Below the pieces are notes generated by a model, which saw only the letters and a list, made by a program, of their open reading frames with translations, made no database searches and was not told the DNA's origin. Shown here piece after piece: positions 1 through 11,295 of a stretch of 64,000 nt of DNA. Positions within the stretch are counted from its first letter, which is position 1. Each line of letters begins with the position of its first letter. Origin of the DNA: Asterias rubens (Eukaryota; Echinodermata; Asteroidea; Forcipulatida; Asteriidae); contig NC_047075.1 in the NCBI RefSeq assembly GCF_902459465.1, positions 11,525,119 through 11,589,118 on the forward strand, in the 5' to 3' direction. A program made the translations under genes and the position numbers.

Positions 1-210
1 GAAACAATGATCTCCTGAAGTCATCTCTTGCCGTCTCCCATGCATCATCCGTTGCCATAACAACCATGAGTACCATGGACGATGACACGACCTCTGGTGT
101 CATTGCCTTGACAAGAATGCTCCGAGCTCTCGGGAAAAGAGTGGATTTATTGGCCACCCAGACACTATACAATGAACAGGCCAAGATTGTGGAAGGACTG
201 GTAGAGAAAA
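1..210 (+). CDS. DGLUCY: DGLUCY-like exon, 5' end beyond the window
   Basis: Open from codon 3-5 to base 210, followed by the donor GTACGT; ends in phase 1. It encodes 69 residues including SHASSVAITT and VIALTRMLRALGKRVDLLA. Its acceptor is not visible. Confidence 0.7.
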
Positions 211-3200
211 GTACGTAAACTGTTGACATAAAGTAGTGTTATAGTATCCCTGCTGTAGTGGGTGCGTTCGATCAGCTTTCTTTGTTCGACCCCGCTCTCC
301 CCAGTATGTTCGAATAGCTTTGACGTCATTCAAGGGGTTCACCCGGGTCAGCCCCGAGTGCCCGACCGGTGGAGTTGGTCACTAGGGGCTGGCCCGAGGT
401 GCATGACGTCACTACGTGACTGTGAGTGATCGTTCGATTGGCTCTTGTCAGGGGCTCACCCGAGTGAACACCGCGGGGTCGACACAGGGAACCTTATCGA
501 ACGCATCCATTATAATTGAAGAGGGTCCGGTTTTGATGTAGAATTGACTCAAGTCCCCAATCCCGTGAGAGTCCTTTTATTTTCAGTCCCATCGCCTTAC
601 ATCAGAAAACTGTCAACTTGTGCCATGCCGCGCGCAACAATAGCTATTTTGACGGCAGATACTATGCGGGCGAAGGGACCCCTCTCACGAGATTGGGACT
701 TGAATCAAGTCTAGTTTGGATCCAAAGCTATATGGAATTTCCCCTTCTATGTACATGCCAAACATAACCAGAGTTGTCACCAATGTACCCGCTCTAAAAC
801 GTGTCTCTATAGTAAGCCCTCCCTTAAGGTAAAGAGTCATATCACTGGCTCTTCATACAACACCAAGACCGACTCCCAATGTAGCGCCACCGTTTTCATG
901 TCGTAAGAGAAGTGTGCGTCAAAACTTGAGTAAAACTAAAACCAAACTCAGTTATCACTTCGCGAAACTATAGGGAGATGGCCAAACCGGACCTCCGCAG
1001 ATGCATTAACAAGCACAGTTATCACTTCGCGAAACTATAGGGAGATGGCCAAACTGGACCTCCGCAGATGCATTAACAAGCACAAAGACAAACATAATGA
1101 CGTCACCCAGGCAATGCAAATCCATAATGATTGTGCAAGATGGCCGCCTATTTTTATTTGCTAAACGGTGAAATAATACGCTTACCACCTAATCAAATTA
1201 ATTTCCTCCTACAGTAAGCACAAAATCTTCCTACCGTTAAGCAGCGTTGAGAATTTGGGCCAAGTACTCTTTGCAGATGAATTGACAAGCACAAAGACAA
1301 ACATACGACGTCACCCAGGCAATGCAAATGCATAATGGTTGCGCAAGATGGCCGCCCAATATTATTGGTTTGCTAACCTGTGAAATACGCTTACACCTAA
1401 TCAATTTCCTGCTACACAGTTAGCACAAAATCTGCTTACCGTTAAGCAGCGTTGGGAATTTAGGGCCATGTACTCTTTGCTTGCAAAGAATGTGCACGAA
1501 ACGGGAAAGAGCACCAATGCCAAACACTATAATTAAACGCCTTTTTACATCAGATATCTTAGATGAGGGCGTGTCTGTGGCACACTTCCCCCCGGAGGGG
1601 GAAGACGACACTCTTGAAACAGCCAAAAATTTCCTCTTGCAGACTGGTGCCAAACACAGCCAACGCTATGACCATCTCATAGCTATTGATATGGCTGGAA
1701 AAGATGTGAACCAGACGGGGTGTTTGCAAAGCACTGAAATGCTGTTTCGGGCTGCTAAAGACAAGTCAACTGTCCTCACTACGGGTAGGTTAATAGCTTT
1801 AGTATTACCACTCAGTGCTAATATTGATACGCGTTATTGACTGGCAATGAGGTAACTAGCGTACGTCTATTCCCTCGAGGGACTTTGAGTGACCAGGAAA
1901 TAGGCCCCTCTTCTGGTCACTAGCAGGTCCGAGGGTGAATTGACGCACACTAGTTACCGATATATGCCAGTCAAAATGTGTTTTATAACAACACCTCGGT
2001 CTTAAAATGTGAAATAAGAGCAGAAATCATGAAAAGAAATGAAGTTTTGTAGTTTATGTTCACGGTTCACGTCAAGAGAGGGCGCTATAACCAGGCACTA
2101 TTGTTAAAGACTAGTGCCATGTCCAGCAAAATGCGCGCGCACGATCACTAGACGTGGCCGTGTTTCACCCCACGTGGCCGTGTTTCAGCCAACCAGGATA
2201 CAAAACAAGCAAGAGGTTTGTTAAAAGCGTTTTACCACACCCCTGGGGTCGTATCAAGACGCTTTAAGTAATTATTTCGTGGAAGGTATGTGGATCGAGC
2301 ATAGTGTATTGAAGTATGAGATCTATTCAAATACTTATTTGTTGCGTCGAAAAAAATAGTTCGAGAAGCTCATTACTGAGTCAACCTGGACATTTGAGTT
2401 CGCATTCTTGATTATCTTTCAAATCAAATTATTCGCTTCTAACAAAATGCTTTCTCTTGCCCCAAAACTACATTATTGCAATATACAATGGAACGGTTTT
2501 TGTTTTGACCTCTCCCCCAAAACTATCAGTTATCAGCAATGTTAAAGAATCGACTGATCTGTACTCACGGGAAGCATCAATCTGTGATTTTCGCATCCAG
2601 ACGACTGGAACGGCTGGATGGGGAGGCTACGCCTTGGCAAGCGCCCTCTATCTACTCCGTGTGTGCCCAATCCATGATCGGTACAGAAGACGCGCAATCG
2701 GATTCCCGCCGACCGAGAAGGATCTGCAAATGTTTCAGACTGCACTGCCGGACATTGAAAAGGTAATGCAGTTTGTAAAATGCGTCAATGATACTACATA
2801 GCTTTTTCTCTCCTTCGCCACTTATCGATGTAATTTTGTCGTCTTCAGTTAGCATTTTGTTGTCAGTATTTTGTAATGTCATTGATGTTCGTCTTGTCTG
2901 TCTTGCCCTTTTTGTTTCGTGATTCGATGTTTTGTTTGTTTGTTTGTTTGTTTGTATGATTGTCTGTTTGTTTGTTTGTTTTTTAGTTTGTTTGTCTGCT
3001 GTTTTCTACAAGCCTGGGCTTCTCTATCAGCCTCATGCTCGTGTTCCTCTCTTGTGTAATAGTTATTTTCTATTTATTTATTATTTGCATTAATTATCAA
3101 TTTGTATACTTATTTTGTGCATTCGATTTTGTTATAACTATTTACTGATGAATTTTCGTGTTGAATTAAATGAAAGCCTGCCGTCAGAGCGCCTTTCAAA

Positions 3201-4252
3201 GCCATAATGAGACAATAATTAGCAACAAAATAAATAATTTTTCGAAGATTCCGTCGGGTTATGCAGTCGATAACATGCTGTGAAAGCATCTACAGATCTT
3301 CTTCCCGGATACTTCTATGCCCCCCCCCCAAAAAAAAAAACAAAAAAAAAAAAACCAGCAGTTAAGTGGCGCGGGCGGAAGACATACTTGGTTTTAAAAA
3401 CTGTGGGGTCCAGGGAACATCTAGGCTACTCATCTGTTCAGACCAAGAGAACAAGAATTCTGCCTCAAACTTATATCTGCCTTCCCAACGCGCCATAGTA
3501 GTTCCAGCAATTTTTTGTTTTTCCACCGGGGGTGCTCGATAGGTTAAAGGCAGTGGACACTATTGGTAATTACTCAAAATATTGATTAGCGTAAAACCTT
3601 TCTTGGTGACGAGTAATGGGGAGAGGTTGATGGTATACAACATTGTGAGAAATGGCTCCCTCTGAAGTGCCATAGTTTTCGAGAAAGAAGTAATTTGCCA
3701 CGAATTTGATTTCGAGACCTCAAGTTTAGAACTTGAGGTCTCGAAATCAACTATCTAAACGCACACAACTTCGTGTGACAACGGTATTTTTTCTGTCATT
3801 ATTATCTCGCAAGTTCGATGACCGATTGAGCTCAAATTTTTACAGGTTTGTTATTTTATGCATAATGTTGAGATACACCAACTGTGGGGCTAGTCTTTGA
3901 CAATTACCAATAGTGTCCACTGCCTTTAAAGCGAATTTCTGATTTGTAATAATAACATACATAATAAATAAGACTTATAAAGCGCACTTTACAGAGATAC
4001 AATGCGCTGGTATGAAGAAAGCTACAACAAAGTAAGTTTATGGGCGAGAAGAGAACAGATGCGTTTTTATTTACACTTGAAAGTCTGGAATGAGTTGTAT
4101 CTTTTTATCTGATTATTCTACAGGAACATCAAGTCTCTCACATTATTAAAAACATCAAGACGAATGGAGCGAGCGAACGGGATGCCAGTAGTGTGTCATT
4201 TTGGGAAATCAACAAGAACAAGCTCAAGCAACTTCTCAACATTATCAACTGA
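1..4252 (+). CDS. DGLUCY: D-glutamate cyclase (DGLUCY/DUF4392)-like gene, 3' part, 4 exons
   Basis: The DGLUCY family are mitochondrial enzymes converting D-glutamate to 5-oxo-D-proline. Exons 1-210, 1554-1784, 2530-2762 and 4124-4252 join in consistent phase (1, 1, 0) with GT-AG borders and give about 266 residues to a TGA at 4250; the 5' part lies outside the window. Family-like blocks in order: LLKSSLAVSHASSVAITT, GVIALTRMLRALGKRV, RYDHLIAIDMAGKD, NVKES, WGGYALASALYLL and CPIHDRYRRRAIG, followed by a C-terminal helix-rich tail. Oddly, the glycine-rich and acidic stretches that normally lie between these blocks are short or absent (see findings), so this may be a divergent paralogue, a pseudo-enzyme, or a gene with unplaced microexons. 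Introns hold MITEs and local duplications. Family assignment is from remembered conserved blocks, not a search. An AATAAA near 4515 could serve as poly(A) signal. Confidence 0.7.
261..508. mobile_element. MITE with GGTGCGTTCGA-type ends
   Basis: The ends GGTGCGTTCGAT and ATCGAACGCATCC are inverted repeats with further inner symmetry (TGACGTCAT, GGGTCGAC). The same ends occur in the 152-bp elements near 10632, 26395 and 51917. It lies in intron 1. Confidence 0.65.
541..711. mobile_element. Inverted-repeat element (MITE-like)
   Basis: The left end GACTCAAGTCCCCAATCCC and right end GGGACTTGAATCAAGTC are imperfect inverted repeats around about 120 bp of non-coding DNA. Confidence 0.55.
950..1083. 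repeat. 67-bp tandem duplication
   Basis: Two nearly identical 67-bp copies start at AGTTATCACTTCGCG (950 and 1017), with one visible substitution (CCGG/CTGG). Confidence 0.85.
1068..1479. repeat. About 206-bp direct duplication
   Basis: The block with ACAAGCACAAAGACAAACAT, CAAGATGGCCGCC and GTTAAGCAGCGTTG occurs twice in tandem, the second copy with small indels. It lies just upstream of the second DGLUCY-like exon. Confidence 0.8.
1554..1784 (+). CDS. DGLUCY: DGLUCY-like internal exon
   Basis: The acceptor is a pyrimidine-rich run ending in ACATCAG, and the donor is ACGG|GTAGGT. Starting here keeps phase 1 with the previous exon. It encodes ILDEGVSVAHF through YDHLIAIDMAGKDVN to TVLTT. 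An alternative in-phase acceptor at 1463 would add about 30 residues that do not look like the family. Confidence 0.65.
1837..1976. mobile_element. Inverted-repeat element in intron
   Basis: The left GACTGGCAATGAGGTAACTA and right TAGTTACCGATATATGCCAG arms are complementary, with inner arms around TGACCAG/CTGGTCA. No coding. Confidence 0.6.
2530..2762 (+). CDS. DGLUCY: DGLUCY-like internal exon
   Basis: Two AG acceptors compete: base 2529 keeps phase with the previous exon, while 2536 would need an extra microexon. The donor is GAAAAG|GTAATG. It encodes NVKES and WGGYALASALYLLRVCPIHD, the most family-like stretch of the gene. Confidence 0.7.
2930..2998. repeat. TTTG microsatellite
   Basis: A run of degenerate TTTG/TCTG repeats within the last intron. 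Confidence 0.85.
3544..3930. mobile_element. Full-length GGCAGTGGACAC-family MITE
   Basis: A 387-bp element bounded by TTAAAGGCAGTGGACACTAT and the matching inverted end ATAGTGTCCACTGCCTTTAA. It contains an inner hairpin around CTCAAGTTTAGAACTTGAGG. It carries no transposase. This family recurs throughout the window in both orientations. Confidence 0.85.
4124..4252 (+). CDS. DGLUCY: DGLUCY-like terminal exon
   Basis: The acceptor TTATTCTACAG precedes an open stretch of 42 codons and TGA. It joins the previous exon in phase 0 (IEK then EHQVSHIIKNIK). Length and helical character fit the family C-terminus. Confidence 0.6.
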   Translation, partial: EHQVSHIIKNIKTNGASERDASSVSFWEINKNKLKQLLNIIN

Positions 4253-4261
4253 CGACGTCTA

Positions 4262-4436
4262 TAATAATGCTCTGGTGATTCTGTTCAGCAGAGTGTGGGT
4301 TCGATCCCGTTCGCGATACGTGTGTATCTTAACCATAAGAATCTCTCCACCCATGGGTAAATGGGTACCTGTGAAGTCAGAGATGGTTCTTGAGATTGAT
4401 TTAGCCGAGTAGCGCATATTATTGTTGCATAGGCTG
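4262..4436 (+). mobile_element. Truncated tRNA-derived SINE (same family as 9295-9639)
   Basis: GTGTGGGTTCGATCCCG is a tRNA B-box-like motif. It is followed by ATGGGTAAATGGG and GAGATGGTTCTTGAGATTG, which match the reverse complement of the SINE at 9295-9639. It immediately follows the last DGLUCY-like exon. Confidence 0.65.
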
Positions 4437-4868
4437 CATACTTATAATCTTAACATTGTGTAGCCCCTCAAAATCTTTTGAATGATAACGTTTTGGGGGT
4501 CGTTGAAAATTGAAAAATAAATAAGTCCTTTAGGTGTCTGAAAATATATATGATTGTTTTCAAGAGGCTGAGAGACTAACAAAAAGAACTTGTGAATCTT
4601 GAATATTAAACAATTTTGATCACTGGTCACTATGGAATTTTGTATTAGTTTTTGGCAACTATGTTTTGTATTAATATTGCCGGTAGAGAGCGCAACATCG
4701 ACTGTTTAAGAGCATGACTCGGACGACTGGAGCAAGTCTACACATCAAGATCCAGATGTTTGTGTGATACAAATATCTCTGCTCTAATAATTCGTTTTGC
4801 GGACAGTGTTTATGTTGCGATATGGGCAACTACCTTGATAAAATTAATGTATTTTTTTTGTTGGACCG
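4437..4868. other. Non-coding spacer left of the duplicated array
   Basis: AT-rich sequence with no convincing gene or named repeat. Sequence shared with the other units begins at the TTTTTTAATACC at 4869. Confidence 0.5.
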
Positions 4869-5543
4869 TTTTTTAATACCAACATTGGTACTGAGACAGG
4901 ACATTTTAAAACCCGAGCCGAGTCTTATAAGTTTGCAATACACACAAAACAAGATTACATTCTACAAAACTTTATCACATTTCAGTACTTCATGCACGTG
5001 GTTTATTTCAGTATTAACAAACAATCATTATTTAGGTGTTGAAATTAATTTAACCCTCCTACTCTTAGTGCCATTTTCCAGTGGGAATTTATTCAACAAC
5101 AGAGCTTTAGTACAGTGACACCGCTGAGCGAAAACATGAATGTGTATATAATTTAATTACACAATGTGTCATAACTGGAGGCTGGCATCGGTTTTAGTAT
5201 CAGTCAGAAACCACACTGGGTTATACTGAATGGTCTAATAGTAGAAAGGTTAACATTGTAACCAGTCAATTATATCAATTAAACTACAATTGGTCTTTAT
5301 ATAAAATGCAAATTTGTATGTGTCACGCATCAAATCCATTTTTTTTTTCAAATCAGCACAAAGTCTTTGGATTTCTTTTGTTTTATGTATTTGATCAAGC
5401 AAAGCTTTACACAAAATTTACTTTGTTTATAAGAGCAAACTTTTAAAATAATAAAATCTGTAGAAAGCCGATAATAGGGTTCAAGTAACTTGATTTGATA
5501 AATGTATTCCATTATGAACCAACTTTTTAGCCAATCTGTGATC

Positions 5544-5920
5544 TTAATGTGTCTATGTACTTTTTGTAGGACCAAAAACACAATGTCCACAGATTTACAT
5601 TTAACTTTCACAGTGTGAAGATAATGATAGTAGAAAGCTTCCCTGAAAATATTACGTGCTGAGGTGTTGTACTTTTTGAGAGAAGAGTACAACAATGTCA
5701 TGAAAATCATTTTCGTCTCAATGATTTTGAGACGAAAATTATTTTAGCATGTAAACACATAATTTTCATCACATCGTTTTTCTCATTTCTTAAAAGCTAC
5801 AGCACCTCGGCAACTAATATTTGAAGGTACACCTTCTACTATCATTATCTTCAAACGGTTTAAGTTTAATGTAAATCTTTGGACATTGTGTTTGTATTAC
5901 AACAAAACCAAAATTGAACT
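5544..5920. mobile_element. Long hairpin MITE (A1 copy)
   Basis: Two arms of about 180 bp are complementary around a perfect core, TCGTCTCAATGATTTTGAGACGA. Arms include ACAATGTCCACAGATTTACA and its counterpart TGTAAATCTTTGGACATTGT. The 120-residue open frame across it is a by-product of the hairpin. Confidence 0.8.
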
Positions 5921-7090
5921 GCTTTTAATATGGGTTGTAAGACTGTGACTGAAAGTACAGAAGATGCGCTATTTTTGTATAAAAGCTATTAACATCAATC
6001 TATGAAATTATAACTTTCACTGATTTGTTTGCCATTCTTAAACAGTCCCCTGACTGATTGCAAACAGCAAAAAGTCAACCAGTCATATCACCAGATTCCA
6101 ATATTTTTGTACATCGTAGGCAGAGAAGCAATTTAAAGTGACTTAAGTACATGTAATTTGTTAAATAACACTACAGTGGTTGAAGATCAATGACAGTACA
6201 ATACAATAACAACAAAACTTTGACAAAATATATTCATATATTGCATTTTGTAAACTTTTGATAATAATAAATTTGACCAGTATCCAGAAGCTTGAAATTA
6301 AATGATTATCTTTTGATTGATAGTTGAGAATATTAATAACGTCTGTAGGTCATTAAAAAAGCAGCTTTCTAAAACATTGATGTAAGAATAACAATACTTC
6401 AAAGCTTCTTCGTTTCCATCTTGCATGATTATCCACTCCAGTGTCTGATAATACGACTTCGTGAAACTATTACAAAACTAATTTTTTTAAGGCAAAAAGA
6501 AGAAGAATTGTACCCCCTTTCACATTGTAATATATAGGTAACACACAATACAATATCAAGTTAAATATTATGTCTAACAGATACAATTTGCTGAATTCCA
6601 GATTTTATAATTCAATATTCAAAAACAGTAAATTGTGGTTAGTAAAAATAAAACTTTTCAAAACTTTTTAAAAATATTTTTTATAACAAAAGTACAACTA
6701 TTGAAATATTTTATTTGCTTACTTATTATATGAAAAACGTACCAACTCAGTAATTTCTTGCCTAAATCTGTGTTTGTTTTAGGATCTTTAATTAAAACAG
6801 CAACATTAACTCCTCTTTCCAAGTTTATTTGTTAAGTATTGGTGCATACATTGAGAACACATTTCTAAATTTTGTATCAATACATCACTATTCGACTATA
6901 AATTGATTATCTACATTACTTAGAACATTTCACAAAGTGTTGTTCCAAATCTAGAAAGTGAACTAAACAAGTATCTTTTCCCTGTGAGTCCACCTACGTA
7001 CAGCCACAATGAAAACACTTACAATGTGTCTTTTAAAATATGAATGATATTCTTTTGTAAGCACTTAATTGACAACAACATTCACTAGAT

Positions 7091-7472
7091 TTAAAGGCAG
7101 TGGACACTATTGTTAACTACTCAAAATAAGTATTAGCATAAAACGTTACTTGGTAACGAGTAGTGCGGAGCTGTTGGTAAAATAAAAACATTGTGAGAAA
7201 TGGCTCCCTCTGAGGACACATAGTTTTCGAGAAAGAGTAATTTTCCACGAAATTTTGATTTCGAGACCGCAGTTTTAGAGTTTGAGGTATCGCAAGCACC
7301 TGAACGCACACAACTTTGTGTGACAAGATTTGTTTTCTGTCATGATTGTCTCGCAACTTTGACGACCGACTGAGCTCAAACTTTGACAGGTCTGTTATTT
7401 TATACCTATGTTGAGATACACCTAGTGGGAAGACTAGTCTCTGATGATTATCAATAGTGCACACTGTCTTAA
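7091..7472. mobile_element. GGCAGTGGACAC-family MITE (A1 copy, full length)
   Basis: The left end TTAAAGGCAGTGGACACTAT is intact; the right end is decayed (AATAGTGCACACTGTCTTAA). It keeps about 65 bp that the copies at 23317 and 48840 have both lost. Confidence 0.8.
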
Positions 7473-8560
7473 AATAATTTAGAATAACTATAAATTTAAT
7501 CTTCTAAACTTCGTGCTTAAACATTACGTTATTTTCTCTCAAAACTGCATTGAATCAGGAAAACCACATTAGAACCATCGATTGATTAATTTTGTGTTAA
7601 AAATTAACAATCTTGCTAAACGATTCCTTTCAGTAAACTTAATTTGTGTTAAAATGGTGCTGAAAAGGTTTTAAAAAAGTTATTAGAATAATTTCAAAAA
7701 TATAAGGGAACACGTTTTGTTTTGTAATATAGGTTTTCTCGGCCAATTTCAGAAAAAAAGCAGCCAAATTAACCATCAAGCTATTCTATTACGCGCGAAA
7801 TCGAATGCTACTGAAAAGAGCCATTCGAGTTCGTTTCATGATTAGTCAAATGTAATGTTGCGTCATTCGTTTTAACAAAATAAATATCAATTTAACAATT
7901 CATCAAAGCAGCATTCAAATTCGCAGTCGCTTCTTGAGGCGAGTGTGTCTCGAAAAAATTGACGATACGCGAAATTGAACAGAGTGCCAAAGGAATTTGA
8001 CTCGACTCAACACGAAATTGAATGGCCGAATTCTGAATTTGAAACGCAGTAACAACTGGAGAGGCAAAACAGCTTTAATTTGAACGCATGAAAATGAAAT
8101 TGGCTGCTCATTTGCCGAATTTGACCGAGAAAACCTATATCAAACACCAGTCTGTATGAACTCTAAAATAGTTGTGAGACATTTTCTACTGAAAGAGTCA
8201 AATATATTCAAGTCAAATGAATGACTGATTGCTTAAAGCTCTCTTTGTTTGGTAATCTTAATCAAAACAACTATTCTCGTTTTCTGAATACTTGAGCAAA
8301 ACATACCCATAAACACACCGAGTATACAGCGCTAAAACATCAAATTTAAGCAAATCGAAAAAATAATTCAAAAGTATCCATGACTTCAAATTTCATTTCA
8401 AATCACAAAGTTTGTGGTTCTTGCAAATGTCCTAGGACTAACTGAACCCTTTTTTCGAAACAATGTTATGCTTAGAACTTGATTATTTCCTCAACGAACC
8501 TGAAAGTTTACAACTTCTCTTGACTCTAGAGATGTTAAATTTGCAAATGTTATATCTCTT

Positions 8561-9050
8561 ATATCGTTGCGGTACTATACCCGCTGCCAAAACCGATGGT
8601 TCGAACTGCCTCTAGCTACCGGGCAACCTCGGTAGTCTAGTTGGTAAGACACTGCGTTAGAATTGCAAGGGTCGTGGGTTCGAATCCCACCGAGTAAAAT
8701 GTCTGTGATATTCGTTCACATGACTCGGGAAAGTACTGAGTATACAGTGCTAACACACATCGGTGTATGGGTAAAAACCAAAAATTAATATTCTTTATCC
8801 CCGATGCAAATTTAACAATTATATCGTTTCGGTACCCGCTGCCAAAACCGATGGTTCGAACTGCCTCTAGCTGCCGGGCAACCTCGGTAGTCTAGTTGGT
8901 AAGACACTGCTCTAGAATTGCAAGGGTCGTGGGTTCGAATCCCACCGAGTAAAATGTCTGTGATATTCGTTCACATGACTCTGGAAAGTACTGAGTATAA
9001 GTGCTAACACACATCGGTGTATGGGTAAAAAACAAAATTAATATTATCTT
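8561..9050 (+). mobile_element. Tandem pair of tRNA-derived SINE units (A1)
   Basis: Two units of about 250 bp start at ATATCGTT and hold a 71-nt tRNA-like head (first at 8625-8695) with A box TAGTCTAGTTGG and B box GGGTTCGAATCCC. A shared tail runs through GTATGGGTAAAAA. The terminal stem CTCGGT/ACCGAG is retained but the anticodon arm pairs poorly, so these are SINE heads, not working tRNA genes. The A2 flank has three units and A3 two. Confidence 0.75.
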
Positions 9051-9294
9051 GACTTGTTGTCCAAAAAAAAGTAATACTTTGGTATTGAATTTTGAAATAT
9101 GTGTAATTTCTATTTCCATCGGAAAGCTCACTTATAAAATGATTTATGTTAATGGTAGCAATCATCTTTTGTAATGAAATCTCCCATTAATTTGATATTG
9201 ATACAAACCTTCAGTCTGAGAAAAAAAGTCTTTGATTTCAAAAAATAATGTTGAGTACCTTCGCAAATGCTTTAGCCATAAATACTGTTGATAA

Positions 9295-9639
9295 TAATAA
9301 TATTTGAGTTTATATAGCGCTTTTTCACTCCCGAATGGGTGTCTCAAAGCGCTTCAAATTATTACCCCTGGTCACTGGGCCTTAATTCACTCCTTAAACC
9401 ATCTCAGCTCCCTGGGGAGTATACAGCCTCGTGCAACAAATGCGCTACTCGGCTAAATCAATCACAAGAACCATCTCTGCCCTCACAGGTCCCCATTTAC
9501 CCCTGGGTCGAGAGAAGCAATAATGGTTAAGTGTCTTGCTCAGGGACACAAGTGTCACGACCGGGATTCGAACCCACACACTGCTGAACAGAATCAGCAG
9601 AGCTTGAATTCGGTGCTCTTAACCGCTCGGCCACGACAC
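9295..9639 (-). mobile_element. tRNA-derived SINE, near full length, private to unit 1
   Basis: On the minus strand the head (about 9552-9639) folds like a class II (Leu/Ser-type) tRNA with a long variable arm: GGCCGAGCGGTTAAGAGC (A box), CTGCTGATTCTGTTCAGCAG (variable arm) and GGGTTCGAATCCC (B box). The tail ends in GCGCTATATAAAC and ATT repeats. Units 2 and 3 have the uninterrupted sequence CTGTTGATACCTGCGG, which marks the empty site. No clear target-site duplication is seen. Confidence 0.8.
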
Positions 9640-9681
9640 CCTGCGGCTAACTCGATAAACGTGTATGCTTGATATTCATGA

Positions 9682-9812
9682 TAATAATAATAATATCCAG
9701 TTTTTATAGAGCGCTTTTCACACCCAGAGGGCGTCTCAAAGCGCTTCACATTATTACCCCTGGTCACTGGGCCTTAAATCACTCCTTAAACCATCTCAGC
9801 TCCCTAGTAGGT
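9682..9812 (-). mobile_element. Truncated SINE tail shared by all units
   Basis: The tail portion of the same family (CGCTTTGAGACGCCC, ATT repeats) lacks the tRNA head and is present at the same place in all three A flanks, so it predates the duplication. Confidence 0.7.
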
Positions 9813-9925
9813 AGTATGCAGTAAATAATGCTCCAATTAAGTTTGTGGTATTTTCTTTTTGCTCAATGAGTAAGCCTATACACTAACTGGCTAAAAGTTT
9901 CACAGATATGACTGATTTGTAGTTG

Positions 9926-10310
9926 AAGGAACACGTTGCCTTGGATCGGACGAGTTGGTCTATAAAATGCGTTTGAAACCGTTTGTTATGAAATGCATAT
10001 GGTTGGAAAGATGTTTTAAAAGTAGAATATAATGATCCACACAAGTATCTCTCAAAATTGCACGGTTTTCTTTTTACGTCCGAACTATCACGGTCGGCCA
10101 TTTATGGGAGTCAAAATGTTGACTCCCATAAATGACCGACCGTGATATTGGACGAGGTGAAAAGAAAACCACGCAATTTCGAGGCATATTTGTGTGGATC
10201 ATTGTATTCTACTTTTACATCATCTTTCTAACCATATGCATTTTATAATAAACGGTCACAAAACGCTTTCAAAGACCAACTCGACCGATCCAAGGCCACG
10301 TGTTCCTTTA
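9926..10310. mobile_element. 385-bp palindromic MITE (A1 copy)
   Basis: It is bounded by AAGGAACACGTTGCCTTGGA and the inverted counterpart TCCAAGGCCACGTGTTCCTT, with a near-perfect centre ATGGGAGTCAAAATGTTGAC. No coding. Confidence 0.85.
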
Positions 10311-10631
10311 AATGTTTGCCAAAAGTATATTTTTGCCAATAGTTAGTGATAAAGTTACCAATTACCTTTAATTTAAAGCAGTGTGGAAATCAATACACAC
10401 TGATAACCTTTATTTCGAGTTTTGTGTCACGATTTCTTACAATTTTACACAGCACTGGAGCATCCATTTGTCACATCATTGTTTTTCTTTCAAAATTTTG
10501 CATTTTGTACACACATGGCTTGTTAACCTTTGGAGGTAAATTACACAACAAGTGATTTTCTGACTCGAAATCCGTCATAGTTTTTAGAGGGGTTTTAAAC
10601 ACCGCTCTAATCCGCCACGCAGTGACACATT

Positions 10632-10783
10632 GGGTGCGTTCGATTAGCTTCCCCGGGTCGACCCCGGTGTGTGGCGTTTTTTTTTTCCAGGACGAACGTG
10701 TGCAGATAATTACCCACGTTCGTCCTGGAAAATAAATCCGCCACACACCGGGGTCGACCCAGGGAAGCTAAACGAACGCACCC
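10632..10783. mobile_element. 152-bp MITE with GGGTGCGTTCGA ends (A1 copy)
   Basis: The termini GGGTGCGTTCGATTAGCTTC and GAAGCTAAACGAACGCACCC are inverted repeats, as are the inner arms GGGTCGACCCCGGTGTGTGG and CCAGGACGAACGTG. No internal coding. Confidence 0.85.
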
Positions 10784-11295
10784 ACTATTTAAGGCCTCGA
10801 GGTTTTCAATCCCAGTAGTTCGGCAATTAAAAGCATGTCATGCGTGAAAAGCATCTCATGACCAAAAAACAACGACAAATAAACACATCTTTAAAATTTT
10901 GAAAGGTCATAAATTATCACCATTCAACAAAATCACTGTCCGCGCTTTTACAAAACTACAACAAATTCATTTTATTATCTTTACAGAACTGAATCAGGTA
11001 AAACCGAATCCCCACAACAGATTATTTGTTTACGTTTTGTTTTTCTTGCAGTTCAGTTCAGAACGTCAAGGGACCATGGATTAATTAAGAACGCGGCCGC
11101 CCGCGGTCAGACTCGTTCTAGATTTTTAAAGTCCCTCATTATCGAACTCTATTGTTGGGGCTTTTGTTGTTCAGATTACATGAACAAGGCAGCTCGTAAG
11201 TAAGCCACTAAGGGGTGAAGGATTAGTGTTTGCGGTCTAGCTCAGGTTTACACCAGACAATGGGTTGGAGATAATAATTATGTCCAAGTATTCAC

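Noticed and set aside
5348..5710. 120-codon minus-strand frame
   Set aside because: It lies across the arm of a long hairpin MITE. The A3 copy (47045-47458) runs in a different length and A2 does not keep it open.
8625..8695. Functional tRNA gene
   Set aside because: A and B boxes are good but the anticodon arm does not pair properly, and the sequence recurs in tandem with a shared tail, as SINE heads do.
11090..11106. NotI/SacII-like polylinker string (GCGGCCGCCCGCGG) suggesting vector contamination
   Set aside because: The same string lies at the matching place in all three A flanks (near 26837 and 52381) within native flanking sequence, so it is genomic.
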